DNA of 42,330 nucleotides from Betaproteobacteria bacterium HGW-Betaproteobacteria-18 (GCA_002842265.1 PHCO01000006.1:1-42330), one strand, 5' to 3'. Counted from the first letter of the stretch, positions 1-11,524 are shown. A program made the numbers and translations. Notes: generated by a model not told the origin, from the sequence alone.

Positions 1-721
1 ACTCTTGTGGCACGCTGCTGGAGCCGTGCATCACCAGATGGGTGTTGGGAATTTGCGCGTGGATTTGCGCGATGCGGTCAATCGCCAGGATGTCGCCAGT
101 GGGCTTGCGGGTGAATTTGTAGGCGCCGTGGCTGGTGCCAATGGCAATGGCCAGGGCATCGACACCGGTTTGCGCCACAAAATCTTTGGCCTGCACCGGG
201 TCGGTCAGCATTTGATCGTGGCTGAGTTTGCCTTCAGCACCCACGCCGTCTTCTTCACCGGCATCGCCCGTTTCCAGAGAGCCCAGGCAGCCCAGTTCGC
301 CTTCGACCGACACGCCCACGGCGTGTGACATCTCGCACACGCGACGTGTCACGTCAACGTTGTACTCGTAGCTGGAGGGTGTTTTACCGTCGCCCATGAG
401 CGAGCCGTCCATCATCACGCTGGTGAAACCCGAGCGGATGGATTGCTGGCATACCGCAGCCGAGGTGCCGTGGTCCTGGTGCATCACCACCGGAAGATCC
501 GGGTAGGACTCTACCGCTGCCAGCACCATGTGGCGCAGGTAGGCTTCACCGGCGTATTTGCGTGCACCCGCGCTGGCTTGCAAAATCACCGGGCTGTCAG
601 TGGCGGCAGCGGCTTCCATGATGGCCTGGATTTGCTCCAGGTTGTTGACGTTAAACGCGGGCACGCCGTAGCCGTTTTCAGCGGCGTGGTCGAGCATTTG
701 ACGAAGGGATACGAAAGCCAT
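1..721 (-). CDS. cbbA: Fructose-1,6-bisphosphate aldolase, class II (3' end outside window)
   Basis: Reverse-strand translation from the ATG at 721 gives about 240 residues starting [19 protein letters not shown] and running off the window edge, so the C-terminus is missing. The family makes fructose-1,6-bisphosphate from glyceraldehyde-3-phosphate and dihydroxyacetone phosphate, and sedoheptulose-1,7-bisphosphate from erythrose-4-phosphate, in the Calvin cycle. The zinc-site motif [10 protein letters not shown] lies near residue 80 and a second conserved stretch, VMHGSSSVP, is near the cut end, both typical of class II (zinc) aldolases. A strong ribosome site (CAGGAG) precedes the start by 7 bases. 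It is the last visible gene of the cbb operon, 26 bases after cbbK. Many related operons carry pyk between pgk and fba; here it is absent. Confidence 0.95.
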   Translation of the reverse strand, partial: MAFVSLRQMLDHAAENGYGVPAFNVNNLEQIQAIMEAAAATDSPVILQASAGARKYAGEAYLRHMVLAAVESYPDLPVVMHQDHGTSAAVCQQSIRSGFTSVMMDGSLMGDGKTPSSYEYNVDVTRRVCEMSHAVGVSVEGELGCLGSLETGDAGEEDGVGAEGKLSHDQMLTDPVQAKDFVAQTGVDALAIAIGTSHGAYKFTRKPTGDILAIDRIAQIHAQIPNTHLVMHGSSSVPQE

Positions 722-747
722 GAGAGTCTCCTGATAGTTTTAAAAAA

Positions 748-1941
748 TTAGCCTGCTGCGCGCTTTTGCAGAATCTCGAAGGCGGGCAGGGTTTTGCCTT
801 CCAGCACTTCCAGAAAGGCACCACCACCGGTCGAGATGTAGCCCACCTGTTTTTCGATGCCGTACTTGGCAATGGCAGCCAGCGTGTCGCCGCCACCGGC
901 AATGCTGAAGGCAGCAGATTCGGCAATGGCTTGCGCGATCACCTTGGTGCCATTCTCAAAAGCGGCAAACTCGAACACACCCACCGGGCCGTTCCAGACA
1001 ATCGTGCCAGCCGCCTTGAGCTGTTCAGCGAGTTTGGCGGCCGTCACCGGGCCAATGTCCAGGATCAGGTCATCGTCAGCCACGTCAGTGGCAGCCTTGA
1101 CGGTGGCCACGGCATCGGCGGCAAAGGTTTTGGCGGTGACCACATCGGTCGGGATCGGCACTTCAGCGCCGCGTGCTTTCATGGCCGCAATCACCGCTTT
1201 GGCATCGTCCAGCAAACCAGGCTCGGCCAGGCTTTTGCCAATCTTCAAACCTGAGGCCAGCATGAAGGTGTTGGCAATGCCGCCACCCACAATAAGCTGG
1301 TCCACATTTTTGGCCAGCGCCTGCAAAATGGTCAGCTTGCTCGACACCTTGGAGCCCGCCACGATCGCCACAAGCGGGCGCTTGGGGTTGGCCAGCGCCT
1401 TGTTGATGGCATCGATCTCGGCCGCCAGCAGGGGGCCGGCGCAGGCAATGGGTGCATATTGGGCGATGCCGTAAGTGGTTCCTTCGGCGCGGTGCGCTGT
1501 GCCAAAGGCATCGTGCACAAACACATCACACAGGGCGGCGAGCTTTTTGGCAAGCTCTGGTGCATTCTTTTTCTCGCCCACATTGACGCGGCAGTTTTCC
1601 AGCAGCACGATCTGGCCGGGCTGCACATCCACGCCATCGACCCAGTTGGCCACCAGCGGTACTTCGCGACCGAGCAGTTCGCCCAGGCGTTTGGCCACTG
1701 GTGCCAGAGAATCTTCGGGCTTGAACGCGCCCTCAGTGGGGCGGCCCAGGTGGCTGGTGACCATCACGGCAGCGCCGGCCGCCAGCGCCATCTGGATGCA
1801 CGGCACACTGGCGCGGATGCGGGTGTCCTCGGTGATGTTGCCCGCATCGTCCTGCGGCACATTCAGGTCGGCGCGGATAAACACCCGCTTGCCCTTGGCA
1901 AAGCCACTGGCAATCACATCAGCAAAACGTAATACTTTCAT
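748..1941 (-). CDS. cbbK: Phosphoglycerate kinase
   Basis: Cytoplasmic enzyme that phosphorylates 3-phosphoglycerate with ATP to 1,3-bisphosphoglycerate, the first step after RuBisCO in the Calvin cycle. The 397-residue product has the usual bacterial length. Family landmarks are visible in order: the substrate-binding RADLNVP (residues 23-29), SHLGRP (63-68), a [10 protein letters not shown] stretch, and the nucleotide-binding GGGDT near residue 350. The start is fixed by AAGGAG, 8 bases before the ATG. It sits between cbbZ (20 bases upstream) and cbbA in one transcription unit. The glyceraldehyde-3-phosphate dehydrogenase gene (cbbG), which lies just upstream of pgk in the Cupriavidus-type operon, is missing here. 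Confidence 0.97.
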   Translation of the reverse strand: MKVLRFADVIASGFAKGKRVFIRADLNVPQDDAGNITEDTRIRASVPCIQMALAAGAAVMVTSHLGRPTEGAFKPEDSLAPVAKRLGELLGREVPLVANWVDGVDVQPGQIVLLENCRVNVGEKKNAPELAKKLAALCDVFVHDAFGTAHRAEGTTYGIAQYAPIACAGPLLAAEIDAINKALANPKRPLVAIVAGSKVSSKLTILQALAKNVDQLIVGGGIANTFMLASGLKIGKSLAEPGLLDDAKAVIAAMKARGAEVPIPTDVVTAKTFAADAVATVKAATDVADDDLILDIGPVTAAKLAEQLKAAGTIVWNGPVGVFEFAAFENGTKVIAQAIAESAAFSIAGGGDTLAAIAKYGIEKQVGYISTGGGAFLEVLEGKTLPAFEILQKRAAG

Positions 1942-1961
1942 GGTTTTTTACTCCTTAAGGA

Positions 1962-2636
1962 TTAATTCAGTAGTATCGAAAAGTCTGCAATCACACGGTC
2001 CGGGGCGCAGGCCTCAATGGGTTGACCCATGTTGTAGCCATAGGGCAGCAGCCACACAAGCACACCGGCGTTACGCGCGGTGGCCGCATCAATGCTGGAG
2101 TCGCCGACAAACAAGGTGCGCTCTGGCGGTACGCCAAATTGCGCCAGACACTGTGCCACACCTGACGGATTGGGCTTTTTGGTGGCCAGGGTATCGCCAC
2201 TGACCACGGCATCAAACAGGGGGTCAAGCTGATGCACCTCCAGCACCACCTGGGTGTAGCGGCTTTCCTTGTTGGTGACCACTGCCAGCTTGACGCCCCG
2301 GGCACGCAAGGCGTGCAAGGTCTCTCGCACATGTGGATAGAGATGGCTGCGGGTGCCGCAGCGTTGCTTGTAAAAACCATCATAGACCGGCACCATCTGG
2401 CGCAGCAGCTCACTGGTGCGAACTTGCTCGACCGGCATGGCACTGCGGTCGGCCAAAGCCTGCACCAGCAGTTCCAGGGTACCGTGACCGATCCAGTCGT
2501 TCACCTGCTGCTGCGACACCAGTGGCAGGTCAAACCAGCCCAAGGTGTCATTGACCGCGTCCATGATTTCAGGCGCGGTCTCCACCAGCGTGCCGTCCAG
2601 GTCAAACAGGATCAGGTCAAAAGCGCGCACAGACAT
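1962..2636 (-). CDS. cbbZ: Phosphoglycolate phosphatase (HAD family)
   Basis: Removes phosphate from 2-phosphoglycolate, the toxic product of RuBisCO's oxygenase reaction, giving glycolate for photorespiratory salvage. The 224-residue protein is a HAD hydrolase: motif I FDLDGTLVET at residues 11-20 (nucleophile and acid/base aspartates D12 and D14), a VVTNKE segment carrying the motif II threonine, a KKPNP lysine motif, and the motif IV aspartates in VGDSSIDAATA. Length and the cap between motifs I and II match Gph/CbbZ. It starts 12 bases after the cbbT stop, with GAGGA just before the ATG. The location in the cbb operon separates it from the paralogous HAD protein CbbY. Confidence 0.93.
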   Translation of the reverse strand: MSVRAFDLILFDLDGTLVETAPEIMDAVNDTLGWFDLPLVSQQQVNDWIGHGTLELLVQALADRSAMPVEQVRTSELLRQMVPVYDGFYKQRCGTRSHLYPHVRETLHALRARGVKLAVVTNKESRYTQVVLEVHQLDPLFDAVVSGDTLATKKPNPSGVAQCLAQFGVPPERTLFVGDSSIDAATARNAGVLVWLLPYGYNMGQPIEACAPDRVIADFSILLN

Positions 2637-2648
2637 CTTGCACAGTCC

Positions 2649-4718
<2,070 letters not shown>

Positions 4719-4747
4719 GTTTTGATCCTGGACTGTCATTTAAGGTA

Positions 4748-4805
4748 CCGTTCGGGCTGAGCTTGTCGAAGCCTATCAACCCTTCGACAAGCTCAGGGCG
4801 AACGG
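4748..4805. repeat. REP-like palindrome, copy 1
   Basis: A 58-base imperfect palindrome whose arms both carry the core GAGCTTGTCGAAG or its complement CTTCGACAAGCTC, bounded by CCGTTCGGGCT and AGGGCGAACGG, with a loop of about 10 bases. Two more members lie at 20753-20802 and 30397-30446. It has the form of a repetitive extragenic palindrome and sits between cbbP and cbbT, where it could shape mRNA stability or supercoiling inside the operon. Function is inferred. Confidence 0.85.
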
Positions 4806-4808
4806 GCG

Positions 4809-4900
4809 GTTATCAGGAAGCCTTCAACGGGCGTTATCAGGAAGCCTTCAACGGGCGTTATCAGGAGGCCTTCGAGGGGGGTTATCAGGAGGCCTTCTTC
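4809..4900. repeat. 24-bp tandem repeat of the cbbP 3' end
   Basis: The string GTTATCAGGA recurs at 4809, 4833, 4857 and 4881, an exact 24-base period, followed each time by AGCCTTC or GGCCTTC. The last copy on the plus strand contains the real cbbP stop (4885-4887). On the coding strand the units spell the end of CbbP plus its stop (Lys-Ala-Ser-TGA-TAA), repeated in the same frame after the true stop. The two outer units are slightly diverged. This looks like local slippage duplication of the 3' end of prk. Confidence 0.9.
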
Positions 4901-5760
4901 TGCCGCTCCATCATGCGCCAGACAAATGGCGTAAAGATGAGTTGCATGGCCAGCTCCATTTTGCCGCCAGGCACCACGATGGTGTTGGCACGGCTCATGA
5001 AGCTGTCGTCAATCATGCTGCGCAGGTACTGGAAGTCGATGCCCTTGGGGTTGCTGAAGCGAATCACCACCATGCTCTCGTCAGGGCTGGGCACTTCACG
5101 CGCAATGAATGGGTTGCTGGTATCGACCATCGGCACGCGCTGGAAGTTGACATGGGTGTGCATGAACTGCGGACAGATGTAGTTCACATAGTCCGGCATG
5201 CGGCGCAAGATGGTGTCGGTGACGGCCTCGGTGCTGTAGCCGCGCTGCTTTTTGTCGCGGTAGAGCTTTTGAATCCACTCCAGATTGATCACCGGCACCA
5301 CGCCGATCAGCAGATCCGGGTGCCGGGCGATGTTGACTTCAGGCGTGACCACGGCGCCGTGCAGACCTTCGTAAAACAGCAGGTCGGTCTTGGCGGGCAC
5401 GTCTTCCCAGGGGGTGAAGGTGCCGGGGTCTTGCTTGTAGGGGGCCGCTTCTTCGGGATCGTGCAAATATTTTCGGCGCTTGCCTGTGCCGGTTTCGGCG
5501 TAGTCACGAAACAGCGCTTCGAGTTCGGTAAACAGGTTGTTTTCAGGGCCGAAGTGGCTGAAGTTCTTGTTGCCTGCGGCCTCGGCCTCGGCGGCCTTGA
5601 GCTTCATGGCCTTGCGGTCATAGCGATGAAAGCTGTCGCCTTCAATCACCGCAGCGGTGACATTCTCGCGCCGAAAAATGTTCTCGAAGGTGCGTGTCAC
5701 CGAGGTGGTGCCGGCACCGCTGGAGCCGGTGATGGCAATGATGGGGTGGCGAATGGACAT
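4885..5760 (-). CDS. cbbP: Phosphoribulokinase (class I, bacterial type)
   Basis: Phosphorylates ribulose-5-phosphate with ATP to ribulose-1,5-bisphosphate, the RuBisCO substrate; unique to the Calvin cycle. The 291 residues match the octameric proteobacterial class. The P-loop GSSGAGTTS is at residues 12-20, followed by the EGDSFHRYDR substrate-binding stretch and a LLFYEGLHG Walker B-like segment. Class I enzymes of this type are normally activated by NADH; that is family knowledge and cannot be read from the sequence. A good ribosome site (CAGGAG) precedes the ATG. It follows cbbF by 25 bases. Its last codons and stop are copied in tandem just downstream. Confidence 0.97.
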   Translation of the reverse strand: MSIRHPIIAITGSSGAGTTSVTRTFENIFRRENVTAAVIEGDSFHRYDRKAMKLKAAEAEAAGNKNFSHFGPENNLFTELEALFRDYAETGTGKRRKYLHDPEEAAPYKQDPGTFTPWEDVPAKTDLLFYEGLHGAVVTPEVNIARHPDLLIGVVPVINLEWIQKLYRDKKQRGYSTEAVTDTILRRMPDYVNYICPQFMHTHVNFQRVPMVDTSNPFIAREVPSPDESMVVIRFSNPKGIDFQYLRSMIDDSFMSRANTIVVPGGKMELAMQLIFTPFVWRMMERQKKAS

Positions 5761-5785
5761 GGTTGTTGTCTCCTGAAGTTAAAAA

Positions 5786-6889
5786 TCAGTCCCTGAACAG
5801 GCTGCGCTCGGCAAACAGCGGGTTGGTCAGCTCCACCTGCACGGGCTCACGGTGGTAGCGCTCAATGCGATCCACTTCGTTTTTGGAGCCAAAGACAAAA
5901 CCAATGCGCTGGTGCAGGCTGGTGGGTTGCACGTCCAGCATCGGCAACTCGCCAGTGGAAGCTCGGCCACCGGCCTGTTCCATGATCATGCCCACGGGGT
6001 TGGCCTCGTACAGCAGGCGCAGGCGACCGGGTTTGGACGGGTCTTTGGTGTCGCGAGGGTACATGAAGACGCCACCGCGCATCAGGATGCGGTGGGCCTC
6101 GGCCACCATGGAGGCGATCCAGCGCATGTTGAAGTCTTTGCCGCGGGCACCGGTTTTGCCAGCCAGGCATTCATCGACATAGCGCTTGACCGGCGCTTCC
6201 CAGAAGCGGGCGTTGGAGGCGTTGATGGCAAATTCCTGGGTGTCTTCGGGGATGCGCATTTTGGAGTGCGTCAACATGAATTCGCCCAGCGTGGGGTCCA
6301 GGGTGAAAGCGTTGACGCCGTTGCCCACGGTCAGCACCAGCATGGTGGTGGGGCCATACAGGGCGTAACCGGCGGCGACCTGTTGGGAGCCCGGCTGGAA
6401 GAAGTCGGCATCGACCACGTCACGACCCGAGTCGATCACTTCTTGCGGCGCACGCAGGATGCTGAAGATGCTGCCCACCGACACATTCACGTCGATGTTG
6501 CTGGAGCCATCCAGCGGGTCAAACACAATCAGGTAGTTGCCACGCGGGTATTGCGCCGGAATTTGATAGGGCAAGTCCATCTCTTCAGAGGCCATGCCTG
6601 CCAGGTTGCCCGACCACTCGGTGCGCTGCATGAAGACATCGTTGGAGAGCACATCGAGCTTTTTCTGCGTCTCGCCCTGCACATTGACCGAACCCCCGGC
6701 ATCGGCCGCATGGTTGCCTGTCATGCCAGCCAGCTCGCCATACGCCACCGCCTTGGCAATGCCCTTGCAAGCCAGCGCCACGTCCAGAATCAGGGCATTG
6801 AAGTCGCCGCTGGCACTGGGAAAACGGCGGCGCTCTTCAATGAGGAACTGCGTCAGGGTCGAGCGGTTGGAACGGATGGTCAAAGGCAT
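5786..6889 (-). CDS. cbbF: Fructose-1,6-bisphosphatase, class I
   Basis: Hydrolyses fructose-1,6-bisphosphate to fructose-6-phosphate; the proteobacterial cbbF product often also acts on sedoheptulose-1,7-bisphosphate, which would fit here because no separate SBPase gene is visible. Length is 367 residues. The metal-binding signature [11 protein letters not shown] is at residues 123-133, preceded by the conserved EEMD acidic stretch around residue 102, and a sugar-phosphate binding region with RYVDECLAG and [10 protein letters not shown] lies in the second half. GGAG lies 7 bases before the ATG. It sits between cbbE and cbbP in the operon. Confidence 0.96.
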   Translation of the reverse strand: MPLTIRSNRSTLTQFLIEERRRFPSASGDFNALILDVALACKGIAKAVAYGELAGMTGNHAADAGGSVNVQGETQKKLDVLSNDVFMQRTEWSGNLAGMASEEMDLPYQIPAQYPRGNYLIVFDPLDGSSNIDVNVSVGSIFSILRAPQEVIDSGRDVVDADFFQPGSQQVAAGYALYGPTTMLVLTVGNGVNAFTLDPTLGEFMLTHSKMRIPEDTQEFAINASNARFWEAPVKRYVDECLAGKTGARGKDFNMRWIASMVAEAHRILMRGGVFMYPRDTKDPSKPGRLRLLYEANPVGMIMEQAGGRASTGELPMLDVQPTSLHQRIGFVFGSKNEVDRIERYHREPVQVELTNPLFAERSLFRD

Positions 6890-6935
6890 GGGTGTCTCCA
6901 GATGGTTTGAATTTTTTAACCGAATGCGTGCAGCG

Positions 6936-7634
6936 TCAGGCCGGGTGCGCAGCGCTTCGCAGTGCTTGCATCACCGTTTTGTAGCCACCGCCAGCATCGG
7001 GCGCGCCAAACACGGCACTGCCCGCCACGCAGGTGTCGGCACCGGCGGCCACAATCTCGCCAATGTTGTCGGTCTTGACACCGCCATCGACTTCGAGCCA
7101 GATCGGTTGGCCTCCTGCGGCCACATGGGCATCAATCTTGGCGCGCACCAGGCGCAATTTGGCCAACGTGCTGGGAATGAATTTTTGACCGCCAAAACCG
7201 GGGTTGACGCTCATCAGCAAAATCATGTCGAGCTTGTCCATCACATGATCCAGCCAATCCACGGGCGTGGCCGGGTTCAGCACCAGCCCGGCCTTGCAGC
7301 CCAGCTCGCGAATCATTGACAGGCTGCGGTCCACATGTTTGGAGGCTTCGGGGTGAAAGGTGATGATGTTGGCACCGGCCTTGGCAAACAAAGGGATGAT
7401 CGAATCAACGGGTTCGACCATCAAATGCACGTCAATCGGGATGCTCACATGCGGGCGAATCGCCTCGCACACCAGCGGGCCGATGGTCAGGTTGGGCACG
7501 TAGTGGTTGTCCATCACGTCAAAGTGCACCAGGTCGCAACCGGCGGCCTCAATGGCGCGCACTTCTTCGCCCAGACGGGCAAAGTCAGCCGACAAGATAC
7601 TGGGGGCCAAACGCAAAATGGGGGAGGTGCTCAT
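6936..7634 (-). CDS. cbbE: Ribulose-phosphate 3-epimerase
   Basis: Interconverts ribulose-5-phosphate and xylulose-5-phosphate, returning transketolase product to the substrate of phosphoribulokinase. The 232-residue TIM-barrel protein shows [15 protein letters not shown] at the N-terminus, the metal/catalytic motif [12 protein letters not shown] (residues 37-48), [12 protein letters not shown], and the catalytic aspartate in [10 protein letters not shown]. It may also serve the pentose phosphate pathway if no second rpe exists elsewhere. It follows cbbY by 45 bases and precedes cbbF by 46 bases. The ATG lacks a strong ribosome site. Confidence 0.96.
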   Translation of the reverse strand: MSTSPILRLAPSILSADFARLGEEVRAIEAAGCDLVHFDVMDNHYVPNLTIGPLVCEAIRPHVSIPIDVHLMVEPVDSIIPLFAKAGANIITFHPEASKHVDRSLSMIRELGCKAGLVLNPATPVDWLDHVMDKLDMILLMSVNPGFGGQKFIPSTLAKLRLVRAKIDAHVAAGGQPIWLEVDGGVKTDNIGEIVAAGADTCVAGSAVFGAPDAGGGYKTVMQALRSAAHPA

Positions 7635-7679
7635 GGGGTGGCTTTCTGTAAAGTTTGAAATTCTTGAGGGTAATGCAGT

Positions 7680-8420
7680 TCAGCGCGAATTTGCGCCGTG
7701 CCACTGGCGCAATTGCACCAGATTCACCTGACTCAAATCCGGCACCACCTTGAGCGCACCGGTAAAGTCATGGTGCGCAGTGAAAGGGTTGGGCGTCACG
7801 ATGGTGGCCAGCCCCGCTGCCGTGGCCGAACGCAAACCGTTGCTGGAATCTTCAAACGCCAGGCAGTTTCTGGCAGGCAATTGCATGGCTTCGAGCATCT
7901 GCAAATACACCTGCGGATGCGGCTTTTTGATGGGTGCCGTGGAGGCATCGCCAATGGCTGAGAAGTTCAAACGCCAGTCACTGCCGATGGCGTGGCGCAG
8001 CAGCGCGGCAATGTTCACCGGCGAGGTGGTGGTGGCAATGGCCAACTGCAAACCGGCTTTAAGCGCTTCGTCCATCAGTTTGAGCACACCGGGGCGCAGG
8101 CTCACTTCACCGTTGTTGACAGCGTTCTCGTAGGCCGCCGTTTTGAGCTCATGGATGCGTCCGATTCTGTCATTCAGTGCCTGAGCATCAATCACTTTGA
8201 TGTCAGGATTGACCTGTTTCCAGTAGTGCAGGATGCGCTCTTTGCCACCCGAAATGTTGAGCAACTCGGTGTAAAGCGCTTCGTCCCACACCCAGTCCAT
8301 GCCCATTTCCTTAAAGGCATGGTTGAAGGCCGCCATGTGCACGCGCTCGGTGTCAGCCAGCGTGCCATCCACATCGAAAATCAGGGCTTGCAGCGTGGCG
8401 GCGGTCGAAGACGGGGACAT
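7680..8420 (-). CDS. cbbY: CbbY-type HAD phosphatase (xylulose-1,5-bisphosphate phosphatase)
   Basis: The 246-residue HAD protein has motif I FDVDGTLADTERVH (D at residues 16 and 18), a cap domain of about 90 residues, IATTTSPVNI with the motif II threonine, KKPHPQVY, and FEDSSNGLRSA as motif IV. CbbY enzymes dephosphorylate xylulose-1,5-bisphosphate, a RuBisCO misfire product that blocks the active site, so this is a metabolite-repair enzyme. As the first gene of the minus-strand operon, divergent from cbbR, it occupies the place that cbbLSX take in Cupriavidus-type operons. The ribosome site before its ATG is weak. Confidence 0.92.
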   Translation of the reverse strand: MSPSSTAATLQALIFDVDGTLADTERVHMAAFNHAFKEMGMDWVWDEALYTELLNISGGKERILHYWKQVNPDIKVIDAQALNDRIGRIHELKTAAYENAVNNGEVSLRPGVLKLMDEALKAGLQLAIATTTSPVNIAALLRHAIGSDWRLNFSAIGDASTAPIKKPHPQVYLQMLEAMQLPARNCLAFEDSSNGLRSATAAGLATIVTPNPFTAHHDFTGALKVVPDLSQVNLVQLRQWHGANSR

Positions 8421-8544
8421 GGGCGACTTTCGTGAAAAGATTCGGTTGCATGGGCCACTTTTTGCGGCATGGATTTACTTTAATCGCCCCAACCCATAAA
8501 CTCTAATCACGTTTTATTAAATAAACATCAGATTAAACTTATTT
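8421..8544. promoter_or_regulatory. Divergent cbbY/cbbR control region with LysR-type half-sites
   Basis: This AT-rich 124-base spacer separates the minus-strand cbb operon from cbbR. It contains a palindrome with arms TTTATT and AATAAA around one central base (8513-8525), a wider TTTA...TAAA pair further left, and GATTAAACTTATTT (8531-8544) overlapping the cbbR start. CbbR proteins bind TNA-N7-TNA type inverted half-sites, and such motifs are present. Related words (GATTAAA and TTATTT) recur in the cbbM promoter. That CbbR binds here, activating cbbY and repressing its own gene, is inference from family behaviour. Confidence 0.6.
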
Positions 8545-9456
8545 ATGCGGCCCTACACCTTCAAGCAGATTCAAACCTTTCTGGAAGTGGCGCGCCAGCG
8601 TTCGGTGTCCAAAGCTGCCGAGCGCCTGTTTGTGACCCAGCCAGCGGTGTCCATGCAAATCCGCCAGCTTGAAGACGCCTTTGGTCTGGCGTTGATTGAA
8701 CCCATGGGGCGCAACATTCAACTCACCCATGCGGGTGAAATCTTTTTGACCCACGCCACCGCTGCCATGAGTCAGTTCAAAGACCTGGAAGCCCAAATGG
8801 CCGAACATGTGGGCTTGAAACAAGGTCGCATCGACCTGGCGGTGGTCAGCACCGCCAAGTATTTTGTGCCCATGCTGCTGGTGCGCTTTGGTCAACTCAA
8901 CCCCGGCATTCATATACAGCTCAGCATTGACAACCGTGAAAACATATTGGGCCTGCTGGCGCGCAGCGAAGCCGACCTGGTCATCATGGGTCGTACACCC
9001 AGCCACCTGAACTGCCAGGCCACGGCTTTCGCCACCAACCCGCTGGCCATGGTGGCCGCCCCCAACCACCCGCTGGTGCGGCGTAAAAACCTGCCTTTCA
9101 GCGCCCTGGCTGATTACAAATTTGTGGTGCGCGAAGAAGGCTCCGGCACCCGCGCCGCCATGCAGCGGCTGTTTGAGGAAAACAAAACACCGCTCCAGGT
9201 GGTGATGGCCATGCCCAGCAACGAAACCATCAAACAGGCGGTGATGGCGGGCATGGGCTTGAGTTTTTTGTCAATGCGCACGGTGCGCCACGAACTCGCC
9301 AGCGGTCATCTGGCGCTGCTGGATATACAAGGCCTACCGCAAATGAACAACTGGTTTGTGACCCACCTGAGCGAAAAAAAACTCTCCCCCGCCGCGCTGG
9401 CGTTCAAGGATTTTTTGATTGAGCAAGGCGGGGCGTTAATGGATGCGTGGAGTTGA
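8545..9456 (+). CDS. cbbR: LysR-type transcriptional regulator of CO2 fixation, CbbR
   Basis: The 303-residue protein has an N-terminal winged helix-turn-helix (about residues 1-60, with SVSKAAERLFVTQPAVSMQIRQLE as the recognition region) and a C-terminal periplasmic-binding-protein-like effector domain. Its place, divergent from cbbY in front of the cbb operon, identifies it as CbbR. CbbR proteins activate cbb operons during autotrophic growth in response to metabolites such as RuBP or phosphoenolpyruvate; the ligand here is unknown. The AT-rich spacer upstream would hold its binding sites. The ATG is preceded by an A/T-rich run with no clear ribosome site, so expression is probably low. Confidence 0.9.
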   Translation: MRPYTFKQIQTFLEVARQRSVSKAAERLFVTQPAVSMQIRQLEDAFGLALIEPMGRNIQLTHAGEIFLTHATAAMSQFKDLEAQMAEHVGLKQGRIDLAVVSTAKYFVPMLLVRFGQLNPGIHIQLSIDNRENILGLLARSEADLVIMGRTPSHLNCQATAFATNPLAMVAAPNHPLVRRKNLPFSALADYKFVVREEGSGTRAAMQRLFEENKTPLQVVMAMPSNETIKQAVMAGMGLSFLSMRTVRHELASGHLALLDIQGLPQMNNWFVTHLSEKKLSPAALAFKDFLIEQGGALMDAWS

Positions 9457-9535
9457 TGGTCACTACCTTGCTAATGGTTGAGGCACGAAAACTAACAGAA
9501 GCAATTTGGCCTCTGTTAAAAAAGGAAAGCATTTC

Positions 9536-11518
9536 ATGAGCCGTGCCTATTATTCTGATTTGATCAATGACTTCCTCGCCCGCGGCCCCGACGAAATTCT
9601 GGGCGCACTGAGTCGCAACAGCCCGTTCGCCGTTGAAACCACCCAGCGCAACGCCTGGATGGAACAAGTGGTTGTCCTCCAGAACACACTGCAGCAGGAC
9701 GCTGGCAGGGGCAAGGTCTATTTTGAATATGCCGTGCCGCGACTGGGTAAACGCATAGACGTTTTGGTCTTGCTCGATCAAGTCGTTTTCGTACTGGAAT
9801 TCAAAGTCGGCGAAACCAAGTTTCTTTCTGCCGCCAAAGATCAGGTGTGGGACTACGCGGTTGATTTGAAAAACTTCCACGAGACAAGCCACGACAAGGC
9901 GATTGCGCCCATCCTGATCGCGACAGGCGCAGAAAATGGTTTCTCGGTGATTGCCACCAGCGCAAGAAACGATGGGGTACTCCAACCCCTACATGCTTCT
10001 TCCGATCAGATTCGCAGCGTGATGGCTCAGGTTTTGCAGTTTTGTGACGGCCCCGCCATCAATCCATTGGTATGGGATGCTGGTGGGTATCACCCCACGC
10101 CGACCATCGTTGAAGCCGCCATGGCGCTTTATGGCGGCCATTCGGTCATGGACATATCCCGCAACGACGCCACGGCCATCAATCTGGGCCGAACGACGAA
10201 CGCTATTTCAGAGGTCATTCGCGCCTCACAAGCTGAGTCAACAAAATCCATTTGCCTGGTGACGGGTGTGCCCGGGGCAGGCAAAACGCTTGTCGGGTTG
10301 AACGTTGCGACGCAACACGTCAACAAGGAGGCCGAGGATCACGCCGTTTTTCTTTCTGGCAACGGTCCACTCGTGGCCATCCTGCGTGAGGCACTCGCCA
10401 GAGACAAGGTGAGGAGCGAAGCAGAAGCCGGCCGGCGCATGAAAAAAGGCGAGGCCATGAGCGAGGTCAAGCTGTTCATCCAGAATGTCCACCATTACCG
10501 CGACGAGTGTCTGATTGACTCCGAACGACCACCCGTTGAGCACGTTGCCATATTCGACGAGGCGCAGAGAGCCTGGAACCTTGAGCAAACCGCCTCTTTC
10601 ATGTTGCGCAAGAAACAGAAAGCCGACTTCAACCAATCAGAGCCAGAGTTTTTAATTTCCTGTCTGAACAGGCATCAGGATTGGGCGGTGGTGGTTTGTC
10701 TGGTGGGCGGCGGACAGGAAATCAACACGGGCGAGGCTGGCATTGAAGAATGGATTGATGCATTGCAGCGTTCATTTACGGACTGGCATATCCACATTTC
10801 CCCACGCCTGCACGAGGCAGAATACGGCGCAGGACGTGTCCTGGCGCAACTGAAGTCCAAGCCGAATGTGCATTTCAATACGGACTTGCACTTGGATGTG
10901 TCGATGCGATCCTTTCGAGCCGAACATGTTTCCGCACTGGTCAAAAATATGCTGGATATCAACATTGATGGCACCAAAGAAATCCTGGCTGAATTGGCAG
11001 ATCGCTACCCAATCGTCCTGACGCGTCATCTGGCAAAAGCAAAAGCTTGGCTCAAAGCGCAAGCACGAGGCACAGAGCGCTATGGCATGGTGGTTTCCTC
11101 ACAGGCGCAACGGCTCAAACCTCACGCGATTGATATCAAGTCGCCAATGGACCCCATCCATTGGTTTCTCGACGGCAAAGACGATGTTCGGTCGTCCTAC
11201 TACCTTGAAGATGTTGCCACTGAATTTCATGTACAGGGTCTTGAAGTGGACTGGGCCTGCGTGGTTTGGGATGCAGATTTCAGGTTCGCCGAATCAGGCT
11301 GGCAACACTATTCTTTTGTCGGCAGCAAGTGGCAGCACATTCATGTACCAGAACGTCAAGGCTATTTGAAAAATGCGTACCGGGTACTGCTGACCCGTGC
11401 CCGTCAAGGCATGGTGTTGGTTGTACCGGAAGGTGACGCAAATGACCCGACAAGGACACAGTCGTTTTACGACCCAACTTTTGAATATTTAAAAGCCATC
11501 GGCCTCAAGATGCTCTGA
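9536..11518 (+). CDS. PD-(D/E)xK nuclease fused to SF1 helicase of the DUF2075/Schlafen group 3 type
   Basis: The ATG at 9536 is preceded by AAGGAAAG and gives 660 residues; a TTG ten codons earlier lacks a ribosome site. Residues 1-170 look like a PD-(D/E)xK nuclease: E64, D75 in RIDVLVL, then E88 and K90 in LEFKVG. The helicase-like part shows Walker A GVPGAGKT (244-251), DEAQ-type Walker B in [10 protein letters not shown] (338-347), GGGQEI (391-396), a later MRSFRAE, the motif V-like [10 protein letters not shown], and motif VI-like [16 protein letters not shown]2075 (renamed Schlafen group 3-like helicase domain) is the best match from memory. Codon use seems more AT-rich than the neighbouring cbb genes. 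Substrate and role are unknown; a nucleic-acid targeting or phage-defence role is inference. It is convergent with parA, 6 bases apart. Confidence 0.78.
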   Translation: MSRAYYSDLINDFLARGPDEILGALSRNSPFAVETTQRNAWMEQVVVLQNTLQQDAGRGKVYFEYAVPRLGKRIDVLVLLDQVVFVLEFKVGETKFLSAAKDQVWDYAVDLKNFHETSHDKAIAPILIATGAENGFSVIATSARNDGVLQPLHASSDQIRSVMAQVLQFCDGPAINPLVWDAGGYHPTPTIVEAAMALYGGHSVMDISRNDATAINLGRTTNAISEVIRASQAESTKSICLVTGVPGAGKTLVGLNVATQHVNKEAEDHAVFLSGNGPLVAILREALARDKVRSEAEAGRRMKKGEAMSEVKLFIQNVHHYRDECLIDSERPPVEHVAIFDEAQRAWNLEQTASFMLRKKQKADFNQSEPEFLISCLNRHQDWAVVVCLVGGGQEINTGEAGIEEWIDALQRSFTDWHIHISPRLHEAEYGAGRVLAQLKSKPNVHFNTDLHLDVSMRSFRAEHVSALVKNMLDINIDGTKEILAELADRYPIVLTRHLAKAKAWLKAQARGTERYGMVVSSQAQRLKPHAIDIKSPMDPIHWFLDGKDDVRSSYYLEDVATEFHVQGLEVDWACVVWDADFRFAESGWQHYSFVGSKWQHIHVPERQGYLKNAYRVLLTRARQGMVLVVPEGDANDPTRTQSFYDPTFEYLKAIGLKML

Positions 11519-11524
11519 AAAGCT

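Noticed and set aside
9466-9520. AACAGA...TCTGTT hairpin with A-tract before the nuclease-helicase gene, as a terminator
   Set aside because: The arms are only six bases, and the A-tract lies on the wrong side for cbbR, so it is not a convincing terminator.
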